From assembly GCA_963782595.1 (NCBI GenBank), contig CAWAKJ010000001.1, positions 1-64,000 of the forward strand: a stretch of 64,000 bases of DNA, given 5' to 3'. The stretch's first letter is position 1. Each line of letters opens with the position of its first letter. The stretch is from JAMQPK01 sp963782595 (lineage in GTDB: Bacteria > Acidobacteriota > Vicinamibacteria > Vicinamibacterales > JAMQPK01). The notes beneath the pieces were generated by a model, which had not been told where the DNA came from, ran no database searches, and saw nothing but the letters and a program-made list of their open reading frames with translations. Below, one piece after another: positions 43,384 to 52,100 of this stretch. The position numbers and the translations under genes were made by a program.

Positions 43384-44259
43384 CTAGTCGCGATGTGGAG
43401 CACAAAGCATGCCGTTGTTGTAGTTGTCCATCACCCGATGCAGCGGCTCGCCGACCTTCCAGGCGAAACTCGACGCGCGCACACCGATTCCGAGCGGATA
43501 GGTCACCAACCATGCGTCGGCCGCCAAGATGGTATCGGCAACACAGGCCGCATTCGTGTGGTTCCACTCGGTGTTCAGTTTCGCCGACACCAGAGAAGCA
43601 AACATCGTCAGCGTCTTGTCCTTGTTGCCTGGCAACTTGAGGAGTGCGATCGCCTGAGCGCTGGTGTAGGTCACGCCGCCCACGACAATCGAGGCCGGCC
43701 ATGCTTCAGGATGGTTCATCCAGTACCCGGGAGTTCCCGTGCCGGCCTCATTCACGAGAATGAATCCGAAGTCGGTGTTCTGCACGCTGGTTCCGGCGTT
43801 GACGCCGGCGATGGTAACGGTGACGACGCTGTTCGGGCCGCTCAGCGTACCATCGCTGTCTGTGATGTCGCTCGGGGGGGCGTCAGTCGGAGACGGAACG
43901 CTGCCGTTCGGAATCTGCACCTGAAGCTCGAACGTGCCATCCGGGGGGGCAAAAAACTCGTAATGGCCATTCACGTCTGTCATGACAGGGTCAATGCCGC
44001 TGCCCACCAATGTCACGCTAGCCCCGCTGATGCCAGGCTCTCCGGCATCCTGAACGCCATTGCCATTCAAGTCGTTCCAGACAAAGCCGCAAAAATAACC
44101 GCCGGACGGGCAATGTTCCTCGGTTGCAGCGGCGGCGGGCACTGCCGCCACCGGCAGCAGCGCTGCCGCGAGGCCGATCACACGCACGTGCTTGAGCGGC
44201 CCCTGCAGTAGTTGTCGAGTCTTCTCCCGTAAGTCTGAATGACGTTGTTCCTGTGACAT
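43384..44259 (-). CDS. Secreted protein with SdrD B-like domain
   Basis: This 291-residue protein has a basic N-terminus and a long hydrophobic signal (VIGLAAALLPVAAVPAAAA). One SdrD B-like (Cna_B) domain follows, with the calcium-loop pattern WNDLNGNGVQDAGEPGISGA and GHYEFFAPPDGTFELQVQI. The C-terminal half begins GTPGYWMNHPEAWP and forms a separate domain found after SdrD-B domains in many bacterial surface proteins. No sorting signal or membrane anchor is seen. It may be released or bound to the surface. Confidence 0.85.
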   Translation of the reverse strand: MSQEQRHSDLREKTRQLLQGPLKHVRVIGLAAALLPVAAVPAAAATEEHCPSGGYFCGFVWNDLNGNGVQDAGEPGISGASVTLVGSGIDPVMTDVNGHYEFFAPPDGTFELQVQIPNGSVPSPTDAPPSDITDSDGTLSGPNSVVTVTIAGVNAGTSVQNTDFGFILVNEAGTGTPGYWMNHPEAWPASIVVGGVTYTSAQAIALLKLPGNKDKTLTMFASLVSAKLNTEWNHTNAACVADTILAADAWLVTYPLGIGVRASSFAWKVGEPLHRVMDNYNNGMLCAPHRD

Positions 44260-44325
44260 ATGCCTCTCCTTGGTTGAGTTGTCTTCGTTGTGTTGTCGGA
44301 CGTTCTTTCAGCCGATAGCCCGTAC

Positions 44326-45561
44326 GTGCGTTTTCTTCTGATCAACAACCACTGCATCAGCGATCCCACTGCCGGCGTCACGCAGAGCCTGCGCACGATC
44401 GTGGAGTGGCTGTCGGACGAGGGACACGAGTGCCACGTGCTGACGACTGCGCGCTTTGAGGCGCACGTCACCTTCACGCTTGCCGAGCATCTCGCACAGC
44501 ATGGTGTCGCGCTGTCGCCGGCCGATCGGCTCGTGCCCTACCAGGTTGGACGCGTACCCGTCACGCTTCTGGTGACGCGGCACAACGATGAATCGCGGCC
44601 GAATCGCAGGGAAACCGCAGCCTTCCTCGGGCACTTCGACGAACTCCTCGACACGTTCCGTCCCGATCAGCTGATTGCCTGCAACGGCCACCCGATGATT
44701 TTCGAAGCCCTGTCGCGCGCGCGGGCGCGGGACATCACGACGTCGTTCGCCGTGCGCGGATATGGCTACTATCAGGCGCGGCACTTCAAGGACGTCGATC
44801 ACGCGTTCACCTGCAGCCAGTACCTGACCGACGTCTACAGGAACAAGATGGGGCTCGAGAGCACGCCGCTCGAGCCGCCGATCGACTGGTCGACCGTTGT
44901 CGCGCCGAGCGAATCGCGAGCCTTCGTGACCTTCGTTCATCCAGCACGCCACAAGGGTCTGCTGCTCTTCGCCCGTCTGGCCGACATGCTCGGCAAGCGG
45001 CGACCCGATATTCCCGTTCTGGTCGTCCAGTCGGGGCACACGGCCGGCTCGTTGAACAGCATTCCCGGCATCGATTTCTCCGCGTACCCGCAAATCATGG
45101 CGGCGCCGCCCGTGCCGGCGCCGGCCGACTATTTCGCGCTCACACGCATCCTGCTCGTGCCATCTGTGTGGGAAGAGCCATTCGGCCGCGTCGCAGCCGA
45201 AGCGATGATCAACGGTATTCCCGCGCTGGTCGGCAATCGCGGCGCTCTCCCGCACGTCGTTGGCGGCGACTTCGCGGACGGCGGAGGCGGCCGCGTGCTG
45301 CCTATTCCCGAGTGGATGACTGATCGGTCCGCCCGACTTCCGGCCGAATCCGAAGTAGAGCCGTGGTACGAAGCGGTGACATCGCTGTGGGACGACGCGA
45401 CGCTCTACGACAACATGAGCGCGCGTGCGCAGCAGATCGCCGAGCAGTGCTACAGCGAGCGCGTTTCTCGAAATCGGCACGTGGACTATTTCACCTCGCT
45501 CAAACACGGAGGCTGTCCACTGCGGCTTCGCTGCCACCTGCCGATTGGCTTGGTTTTCTAG
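44326..45561 (+). CDS. Glycosyltransferase (GT-B type)
   Basis: From GTG 44326 the protein has about 411 residues; an open frame runs back to 44290. The N-terminal Rossmann half reads FLLINNHCISDPTAGVTQSL. The donor-binding half contains RILLVPSVWEEPFGRVAAEA, in which two Glu residues separated by seven (EEPFGRVAAE) match the retaining GT4-like motif. The product could be a cell-surface glycan or glycolipid. The gene stands alone, divergent from the SdrD-B protein gene. Acceptor and sugar are unknown. Confidence 0.85.
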   Translation: MRFLLINNHCISDPTAGVTQSLRTIVEWLSDEGHECHVLTTARFEAHVTFTLAEHLAQHGVALSPADRLVPYQVGRVPVTLLVTRHNDESRPNRRETAAFLGHFDELLDTFRPDQLIACNGHPMIFEALSRARARDITTSFAVRGYGYYQARHFKDVDHAFTCSQYLTDVYRNKMGLESTPLEPPIDWSTVVAPSESRAFVTFVHPARHKGLLLFARLADMLGKRRPDIPVLVVQSGHTAGSLNSIPGIDFSAYPQIMAAPPVPAPADYFALTRILLVPSVWEEPFGRVAAEAMINGIPALVGNRGALPHVVGGDFADGGGGRVLPIPEWMTDRSARLPAESEVEPWYEAVTSLWDDATLYDNMSARAQQIAEQCYSERVSRNRHVDYFTSLKHGGCPLRLRCHLPIGLVF

Positions 45562-45639
45562 GATTTGAGGTGGTGACGGCCGCCGGTGCGGCAACAAAAG
45601 TGTGAAGCGGTATGCAGATTCGTTACTCGGTCCGGGCCG

Positions 45640-46132
45640 TCACGCAGGGACGAAGAGCGCTTTCAGCCCGTTGATCAGCATCTGTACTGCGACCATCACC
45701 AGGAGCATTCCCATCAGGCGTTCGATCGCAACGAGACCCCGCTCGCGCAGCAAACGGTACACGAATGTAGAGCTCAACAGGATGCCGCCGCCAATCGCCC
45801 AGGCAACGGTGACGGCCATCCACAGCGACGTCGCGTGGCCCGGCGACGAGCGCTGCAGGAGAAGGACGGCGGCGAGCGTCGAGGGACCGACGAAAAGTGG
45901 AATCGCGAGCGGTACCAGGAACGGCTCGCCTTCGAGCGGCTCCCCTACCATTCCGCCCTCCTGCGGAAAGATCATGCGCAGCGCGATGAGGAACAGCACG
46001 AAGAATCTCGCGCACGAGTACGGTGCGCCGCCGTTCCACCGGGACGTTTTTCAGAATCGACAGGAATATCGGGATGTTGCCTACCGGATCCATGATGAGG
46101 AGCAGCGTCACGATCGCGGCGTACTCGTCCAT
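45640..46132 (-). pseudogene. MarC family membrane protein gene with internal deletion
   Basis: The N-terminal 40 codons from ATG 46132 match MarC-family proteins (IVTLLLIMDPVGNIPIFLSIL, then RRRTVLVRE). The C-terminal 120 codons also match (VLFLIALRMIFPQEGG, EPFLVPLAIPLFVGPSTLA, LMGMLLVMVAVQMLINGL). About 30-35 residues between them are missing, the usual second and third membrane helices, and the frame also changes at the joint near 46000. A single-base error cannot explain this. The protein is probably inactive. An assembly deletion is possible. Confidence 0.7.
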
Positions 46133-46198
46133 ACGCCGATTGTGCTACGGCGTCGCGCCGATGATGGTGCGCCTCACAACAGAAAGGAAGTACGTAGT

Positions 46199-46216
46199 GT
46201 CCGGCTTTAGCCGGAC
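46199..46216. repeat. Small perfect stem-loop
   Basis: GTCCGGCT-TT-AGCCGGAC is a perfect 8-bp hairpin just beyond the sigma-factor stop. On the plus strand TTGTCTTT follows. On the minus strand it continues ACTACG, the same edge as the hairpin at 2617-2651, suggesting a dispersed repeat. Confidence 0.6.
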
Positions 46217-46223
46217 TTGTCTT

Positions 46224-47477
46224 TCACCCGGACCGCGCTCGCTCCATCAACAGCTCCCGCTCTCGCGTGTTACGCGTCAGCGTCGCCGCGCGCTCGAACT
46301 CGACGCGCGCCTCGTCGCGACGCCCGAGCCTGGCGAGAAGATCGCCGCGTACGCTCGGCAGCAGGTGGTAGCTCTTCAGAGCTGGCTCGTCCATGAGAGT
46401 GTCCACAATGGCGAGCCCCGCCTCGGGGCCGAACGCCATCCCCACGGCGACCGCGCGATTCAGCTCGACGACCGGCGACGGAAGGCTTCGTACGAGCGCC
46501 GCGTACAGCCCGGCAATCCGAGGCCAATCGGTCTGGTAGGCGGCTTTCGCGCGCGCATGACACGCGGCAATGGCGGCCTGAAGGGCATACGGCCCACGCG
46601 CACCCCCAAGCTTCTCCGCTCGCTCGAGAGCCAAAAGCCCGCGGCGGATCAGCAGCCGATCCCAGCGGGCGCGGTCCTGATCGAGGAGAAGAACGGGTGC
46701 ACCTTTGGCGTCCACCCGCGCCACCGAGCGCGAAGCCTGAATTTCCATCAACGCGACAAGACCATGGACTTCGGGCTCCTGGGGCGCAAGCTCGGCGAGG
46801 ATACGGCCCAGCCGCAGCGCGTCCTCGCAGAGCCCGGGTCGCATCCAGTCGTCACCGGCCGTCGCCGCGTAGCCTTCATTGAAGATGAGATAGAGGACTT
46901 CGAGCACCGACGACAGGCGCGCCTCGCGATCGCGGCCGCGAGGAACCTCGAACGGCACCCGTTCCTTTGCGAGCGTCCTCTTCGCACGGACGATCCGCTG
47001 CGCAATGGCTGGCTCCGACACGAGAAACGCGCGCGCGATCTCGTCGGTTGTCAGGCCGCCCAGCAGCCGCAGCGTCAACGCGGCGCGCGATTCCGGCGCG
47101 AGAACCGGATGACAGGCCGTGAAGATGAGCCGCAGCAGATCGTCGCCCACCTCTTCGTCCATCGCTGCGTCGAGCTCTTCGGCAATCGACTCCTGACGTC
47201 GTTCGAGCTCGTGACCGAGCTCCTCGTGCTTGCGATCGAGCAGTTTGCTGCGGCGGAAGTGATCGATGGCGCGGTGTTTGGCCGCGGCCATCAGCCAGGC
47301 GCCGGCATTCCTTGGAATGCCCGACGCCGGCCATTGCTCCAGGGCCGCGACGAGCGCGTCGTGCGCAAGGTCTTCGGCAAGGCCCACATCCCGCACGATT
47401 CGCGCAAGGGCGGCGATGATTTTCGGCGACTCGATTCGCCAGACGGCATCGATTGCACTACGCGCGTCGGGTCCCAA
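46224..47477 (-). CDS. ECF sigma factor with C-terminal TPR-like domain (ECF42-like)
   Basis: This 417-residue sigma factor has region 2 (DLAHDALVAALEQWPASGIP, AAKHRAIDHFRRSK), region 4 (LGGLTTDEIARAFLVSEPAIAQRI), and a long C-terminal helical domain from about residue 185 (ARLSSVLEVLYLIFNEGYAA). That long extension is the mark of ECF42-type factors, which occur with DGPF-domain proteins instead of an anti-sigma factor. A DGPF gene lies directly upstream and ends one base before this start. The extension is thought to replace the anti-sigma factor in control. Confidence 0.9.
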   Translation of the reverse strand: MGPDARSAIDAVWRIESPKIIAALARIVRDVGLAEDLAHDALVAALEQWPASGIPRNAGAWLMAAAKHRAIDHFRRSKLLDRKHEELGHELERRQESIAEELDAAMDEEVGDDLLRLIFTACHPVLAPESRAALTLRLLGGLTTDEIARAFLVSEPAIAQRIVRAKRTLAKERVPFEVPRGRDREARLSSVLEVLYLIFNEGYAATAGDDWMRPGLCEDALRLGRILAELAPQEPEVHGLVALMEIQASRSVARVDAKGAPVLLLDQDRARWDRLLIRRGLLALERAEKLGGARGPYALQAAIAACHARAKAAYQTDWPRIAGLYAALVRSLPSPVVELNRAVAVGMAFGPEAGLAIVDTLMDEPALKSYHLLPSVRGDLLARLGRRDEARVEFERAATLTRNTRERELLMERARSG

Positions 47478-47888
47478 TCAGGCCTTCTGCTTCTCGAGTT
47501 GTTCGCCGACGCGACGGTGATGCTCGATCGCTTCGCCTGGCGTAAAGTCTTCGAGCTCGAAAAACTGCCGGATCTCGACCTCGCCATCCTCGAACGGCAC
47601 CCGCTTTGCCCATTCGACCGCTTCTTCCTTCGACTTCACCTGAATGATCCAGTAGCCGGCGATGAGCTCCTTCGATTCGGCGAACGGACCGTCGATGATG
47701 GTGCGCTTGTCCCCCGAAAACCTGATGCGGGCGCCTTTCGAGCTCGGCTTCAGCCCGGAGCCGTCGAGCATCACTCCGGCTTTCACCAGTTCTTCGTTGT
47801 ACTTGGCCATGCTGGCGAGCAGTTGTTCGCCCGGCATCACCCCAGCCTCGGATTCCTTGCTGGCCTTGACGATCATCATGAATCGCAT
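47478..47888 (-). CDS. YCII/DGPF domain protein (partner of ECF42-like sigma)
   Basis: This 136-residue protein has the YCII-related DGPF signature TIIDGPFAESKELIAGYWIIQ near residues 65-85 and the later EDGEVEIRQFFE motif. Members are small dimeric proteins with a ferredoxin-like fold. They are commonly found next to ECF42-type sigma factors, probably as targets or sensors. The gene abuts the sigma gene. GAGAAGGAG lies before ATG 47888. A second DGPF gene at 55692 stands without a sigma partner. Confidence 0.9.
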   Translation of the reverse strand: MRFMMIVKASKESEAGVMPGEQLLASMAKYNEELVKAGVMLDGSGLKPSSKGARIRFSGDKRTIIDGPFAESKELIAGYWIIQVKSKEEAVEWAKRVPFEDGEVEIRQFFELEDFTPGEAIEHHRRVGEQLEKQKA

Positions 47889-47992
47889 TTCAATATCTCC
47901 TTCTCGGTTGTTGGTGAATCCCGTCTCTACTATGACGTCGAACGGGACCGGTCTGAATCGACATGGCCGGCAAAAAATTCTAAGGTAAGGAT

Positions 47993-49114
47993 ATGAACAA
48001 AGTTCGTGTGCTGGTCGGGACGCGCAAGGGCGCCTTCATCCTCACTTCTGACGGAAAACGCGACAAATGGGACGTCAGCGGCCCGCATTTTGCCGGCTGG
48101 GAGATCTACCACCTGAAAGGCTCGCCGGTGGATCCCGACCGGCTGTACGCCTCCCAGTCGAGCGGCTGGTTTGGCCAGGTGATTCAGAGGTCTGACGACG
48201 GGGGAAAGACATGGGAGGCGGTCGGGAACCAGTTCGTCTACGACGGTGCGCCAGGCACCCACCAGTGGTACGACGGCACTCCCCACCCGTGGGAGTTCAA
48301 GCGGGTCTGGCACCTGGAACCCTCCCTCAATGATCGCGACACGGTGTACGCCGGAGTCGAGGATGCAGCGCTATTCCGCACCACCGACGCCGGCCAATCC
48401 TGGCACGAGCTCTCTGGCCTGCGCGGCCACGGCTCGGGGCCCCAATGGCAGCCGGGAGCGGGCGGGCTCTGCCTGCACACCATCCTCATCGATCCGACGA
48501 ACCATGATCGGATGTACGTCGCCATCTCCTCGGCCGGGGCGTTTCGGACCGACGACCACGGAAAGACCTGGCGGCCGATCAACCGCGGGCTGCGCTCGCA
48601 GTACATTCCCGATGAGGACGCCGAAGTCGGCCACTGCGTGCACCGCATCACCATGCACCCGTCGCGGCCCCACGTGCTGTTCATGCAGAAACACTGGGAT
48701 GTCATGCGCACCGACAATGCCGGCGACTCGTGGACGGAGATAAGCGGAAACCTTCCCACCGACTTCGGCTTCGTCATCGACGTCCATGCGCACGAGCCGG
48801 AGACCATCTACGTCCTGCCGATCAAGAGCGACTCGGAGCATTTTCCGCCCGACGGAAAGCTTCGCGTCTACCGCAGTCGCACTGGTGGAGACGACTGGGA
48901 AGCGCTGACCAACGGCCTGCCGCAGCACGACTGCTACGTCAATGTGTTGCGGGACGCGATGGCCGTCGATTCGCTCGACAAATGCGGCATCTACTTCGGC
49001 ACCACGGGCGGACAGGTGTATGTGTCGCCCGACGCCGGCGACACCTGGAAGCCCATCGTCAGAGATCTCCCGGCGGTGGTGTCGGTAGAAGTACAGACGA
49101 TTGCCGCGCCGTAG
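47993..49114 (+). CDS. Asp-box/BNR repeat beta-propeller protein
   Basis: This 373-residue protein is built of beta-propeller blades with Asp-box motifs: SDDGGKTWEAVG, TTDAGQSWHELS, TDDHGKTWRPIN, TDNAGDSWTEIS, RTGGDDWEALT and SPDAGDTWKPIV. Such repeats occur in sialidases and in many non-catalytic proteins; the catalytic Arg/Tyr of sialidases cannot be placed. No signal peptide is evident, so it appears cytoplasmic. A ThiS/MoaD-like gene follows by eight bases. The pair is probably co-transcribed. Confidence 0.8.
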   Translation: MNKVRVLVGTRKGAFILTSDGKRDKWDVSGPHFAGWEIYHLKGSPVDPDRLYASQSSGWFGQVIQRSDDGGKTWEAVGNQFVYDGAPGTHQWYDGTPHPWEFKRVWHLEPSLNDRDTVYAGVEDAALFRTTDAGQSWHELSGLRGHGSGPQWQPGAGGLCLHTILIDPTNHDRMYVAISSAGAFRTDDHGKTWRPINRGLRSQYIPDEDAEVGHCVHRITMHPSRPHVLFMQKHWDVMRTDNAGDSWTEISGNLPTDFGFVIDVHAHEPETIYVLPIKSDSEHFPPDGKLRVYRSRTGGDDWEALTNGLPQHDCYVNVLRDAMAVDSLDKCGIYFGTTGGQVYVSPDAGDTWKPIVRDLPAVVSVEVQTIAAP

Positions 49115-49122
49115 CTGACATC

Positions 49123-49422
49123 ATGATCAGGGTGGTGCTACCCGCACATCTGCGAACGTTGGCGGGATCTGGCAGCGGCGACGTGTTGCTCGAAGTACAG
49201 GGCCAAGCGACACTCTGTTCCTTGCTCGACGCGCTCGAGGCTCGCTATCCAACGCTGCGCGGCACCATTCGCGACCACGTCACACACAAACGCAGGGCTT
49301 TCATCCGGTTCTTTGCGTGCGAGGAAGACCTGTCGCACCAGCCGGCCGACGCTCCCCTGCCGGACGCCGTCGCGTCCGGCGACGAACCGCTTTACGTCGT
49401 CGGCGCGATCGCAGGGGGATGA
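49123..49422 (+). CDS. MoaD/ThiS-like sulfur-carrier protein
   Basis: This 99-residue ubiquitin-like protein ends in VGAIAGG. A terminal Gly-Gly is the attachment point for sulfur activation by an E1-like enzyme. Strands resemble MoaD/ThiS (MIRVVLPAHLRTLAG, LLEVQGQATLCSLLDALEARYP). It follows the Asp-box protein with an eight-base gap and ATG 49123. No molybdopterin or thiamine synthesis gene is nearby, so the sulfur acceptor is unknown. Confidence 0.82.
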   Translation: MIRVVLPAHLRTLAGSGSGDVLLEVQGQATLCSLLDALEARYPTLRGTIRDHVTHKRRAFIRFFACEEDLSHQPADAPLPDAVASGDEPLYVVGAIAGG

Positions 49423-49483
49423 GCCGACCGGTTTCGACGCAGAGGCGCGAAGGCGCAGAGGAAACGCACAGCACGAGCTTGAA

Positions 49484-50311
49484 ATGATTGTGCATCTCAT
49501 CGACGGGACCTACGAGCTCTTCCGTCATTTCTACGGATTCAAACGCACGAACCAGCCCGAACGGCCGCTTTTCGCGGTTGCGGGCGTACTGGGCACGGTC
49601 GTGCAGATGCTCCAGGACGGCGCCACGCATATCGGCGTGGCCACCGATCACGTCATCGAGTCGTTTCGCAACGAGCTCTGGCCCGGGTACAAGACGGGCG
49701 CAGGCATCGATCCCGCGTTGTGGGCGCAGTTCCATCCCCTCGAAGAAGCGCTCGTCGCCATGGGCGTCGTGACCTGGCCCATGGTCGAGGTCGAAGCCGA
49801 CGACGCGCTCGCATCTGCCGCGCGATTGGCGGCCGAAGATGCGCGTGTTCAGAGGGTGTGCATCTGGACGCCGGACAAAGACCTCGCTCAGTGCGTCGTG
49901 GGTGATCGTGTGGTGCAGATGGATCGCCGGAGCGGGGAGATGCGCACCGCCGCATTGGTGCGCGCCAAGTACGGTGTCGACCCGGCTCTGATTCCCGACT
50001 ACCTCGCGCTCGTCGGCGACGCGGCAGACGGGTATCCAGGCCTTAAGGGCATCGGTGCCAAGACCGCCGCGCGCCTCATCAACCAATACGGCCATCTCGA
50101 ACAGTTCCCGCCCGAACTGCTGCGAGAGGATCGCGAGCGCGCGCTGCTCTTCAAGTCACTCGCGACGCTGCGCACAGACGCGCCGCTTTTTGCCGATGTC
50201 GAGGAGCTGAGATGGAATGGCGCCAGCGACGCGTTCGCCGCAGTCGCGGCCAAGATGGGCGACACCAGATTGGCGGAACGGGTTCGGACGTTGGGCTTCA
50301 GAAAACTTTGA
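49484..50311 (+). CDS. 5'-3' exonuclease (Pol I N-terminal type)
   Basis: This 275-residue protein matches the 5'-nuclease domain of DNA polymerase I, without the polymerase. Acidic metal-binding residues lie in LIDGTYELFRHFYG, VEVEADDALASAA and TPDKDLAQCV. A helix-hairpin-helix (LVGDAADGYPGLKGIGAKTAARL) binds DNA. It would process flaps or RNA primers. ATG 49484 is chosen; the open region before it lacks similarity. It follows the MoaD-like gene by about 60 bases. Confidence 0.92.
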   Translation: MIVHLIDGTYELFRHFYGFKRTNQPERPLFAVAGVLGTVVQMLQDGATHIGVATDHVIESFRNELWPGYKTGAGIDPALWAQFHPLEEALVAMGVVTWPMVEVEADDALASAARLAAEDARVQRVCIWTPDKDLAQCVVGDRVVQMDRRSGEMRTAALVRAKYGVDPALIPDYLALVGDAADGYPGLKGIGAKTAARLINQYGHLEQFPPELLREDRERALLFKSLATLRTDAPLFADVEELRWNGASDAFAAVAAKMGDTRLAERVRTLGFRKL

Positions 50312-50330
50312 GGGCTATACTCAAAAGGTT

Positions 50331-52100
50331 ATGAAACGGAGATTGTCCCGGCTGGTGCTGGCCATCGCCGCGCTCTCGGTCACGACGGTTCTTGCTCAAA
50401 CACCGTCGACTGGCAGCGGCGCGGCGTTGCACGCGCTGTTCGATCGCGAATGGGAGTGGGAGCTCACGCAGGATCCCCTGTGGGCGTCGTATCTGGGCGA
50501 CCGTCGATGGAACGACACGTGGCCGGACATCAGCTCGCAGGCCCTTGCCGCCCGGCAGGCTCATCGACAGACGGTGCTGAAAGAGCTCGCGGCGGTTCCG
50601 CGCGACCAGCTCTCACCCGCTGATCGGCTCAACTACGACCTGTTCAAACATCAGTACGAGATGACGGTCGAGGGCTTTCAGCACCGTCAGCATCTGATTC
50701 GTACGTCGACGCTCGATGGCGTGCAGAATGCCGAGTTCGTCATCGACTCGCTCCGCTTTCAGACCGTCAAGGATTTCGACGACTGGCTCGCACGGCTCGA
50801 CGCGTTCCCCGCCTATATGGATCAGAACCTCGCGCTCATGCGCGAAGGGATGAAGGCGAACGTGCTCCTTCCGAAGATCATCATCGGGCGCGTGCGAGAG
50901 CAGGTGGCGCAACTGGCCAAACAGACGGGCGAGGAGAGCGGATATTACCGTCCGTTTCGCAGCGTGCCCTCGGGATTCAGCGCCGCCGAGCGCGATCGGC
51001 TGACGAAGGCCGCCGCAGACCGCGTCCGAACCCGCATCCAGCCCGCCTTCGCGAAACTTCTCGAGTTCATCGATCGAGAATACCTGCCGGCCGGATACGA
51101 CGGAATCGGCTGGTGGCGCACGAGCAACGGGCTCGCGGGGTATCGCTATTTCTCTCGGTATCACACCACGACGAATCTCGCTCCGCAGGACATCCACGCC
51201 CTTGGGTTGAAGGAAGTGGCGCGCATTCGCGCCGAGATGGAAGCCGTCAAGAAACAAGTGGGATTCACGGGCACGCTCGAGGAGTTCTTCACGTACCTGC
51301 GAACCGATCCGAAGTTCTTCTATAAAACGGGTGAAGAGCTGCTCGAAGGCTATCGCGCGGTCGCGAAACGCATCGATCCCGAGCTCATCAAGATCAGCCG
51401 GAAGCTTCCGCGTGTTCCCTACGGCGTCATTCCCATCCCCGACGCCGTTGCGCCGATGTCGCCCACGGCATATGCAAACGGCGGTGCACCGGACGGTTCG
51501 AGGCCGCCGTATTTCTTCGCCAACCTCTACAAGCCAGAAACGCGCCCGAAGTGGGAGATGATGGCGCTGACGCTTCACGAGGCGATGCCTGGACATTGCC
51601 TGCAGATATCAGTCGCGCAGGAGCTTGCCGACCTGCCGCACTTCCGGCGCCACGCGTTCTTTACCGCGTACGTCGAGGGATGGGGGCTCTACGCCGAGTC
51701 GCTTGGCGAAGACATGGGCTTGTACAAGGACGACCCGTATGCCAAGTTCGGCCAGCTCACCTACGAAATGTGGCGCGCTGTGCGGCTCGTGGTCGATACC
51801 GGTATACACGCCATGGAATGGGACCGCGCGCGTGCGATCAAGTACTTCATGGACAACGCCGCGAAGACCGAAAACGACGTCACGAACGAAATCGATCGCT
51901 ACATCTCGACACCGGGGCAGGCGCTCGCGTACAAGATGGGCGAGCTGAAGATCAAGGAATTGCGCCGGAAGGCGCAGCAGGCACTGGGTGAGAAGTTCGA
52001 CCTCCGGGATTTCAACGACGTCGTGCTGCAGTCCGGCGCCGTGCCACTCAACATTCTCGAAAGCCGCGTGAACGACTGGCTTGCGGACGCCCCGAAGTAG
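50331..52100 (+). CDS. DUF885 zinc metallopeptidase, secreted
   Basis: This 589-residue protein has a signal peptide (residues 1-22, ending VLAQ) followed by a long helical DUF885 domain. The metal-binding motif is LTLHEAMPGHCLQ near residue 420, an H-E-x3-H variant, with a third ligand probably in the YVEGWGLYAESLGEDMG motif. The family contains secreted peptidases of unknown substrate, abundant in Acidobacteriota. The start lies 19 bases after the exonuclease gene, so co-transcription is possible. Confidence 0.88.
   Translation: MKRRLSRLVLAIAALSVTTVLAQTPSTGSGAALHALFDREWEWELTQDPLWASYLGDRRWNDTWPDISSQALAARQAHRQTVLKELAAVPRDQLSPADRLNYDLFKHQYEMTVEGFQHRQHLIRTSTLDGVQNAEFVIDSLRFQTVKDFDDWLARLDAFPAYMDQNLALMREGMKANVLLPKIIIGRVREQVAQLAKQTGEESGYYRPFRSVPSGFSAAERDRLTKAAADRVRTRIQPAFAKLLEFIDREYLPAGYDGIGWWRTSNGLAGYRYFSRYHTTTNLAPQDIHALGLKEVARIRAEMEAVKKQVGFTGTLEEFFTYLRTDPKFFYKTGEELLEGYRAVAKRIDPELIKISRKLPRVPYGVIPIPDAVAPMSPTAYANGGAPDGSRPPYFFANLYKPETRPKWEMMALTLHEAMPGHCLQISVAQELADLPHFRRHAFFTAYVEGWGLYAESLGEDMGLYKDDPYAKFGQLTYEMWRAVRLVVDTGIHAMEWDRARAIKYFMDNAAKTENDVTNEIDRYISTPGQALAYKMGELKIKELRRKAQQALGEKFDLRDFNDVVLQSGAVPLNILESRVNDWLADAPK

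Noticed and set aside
46023..47996. A 657-codon open frame on the plus strand across the sigma factor and DGPF genes
   Set aside because: It is antisense to two well-supported genes, has no domain similarity and shows the Arg/His-rich composition of a GC-rich shadow frame.
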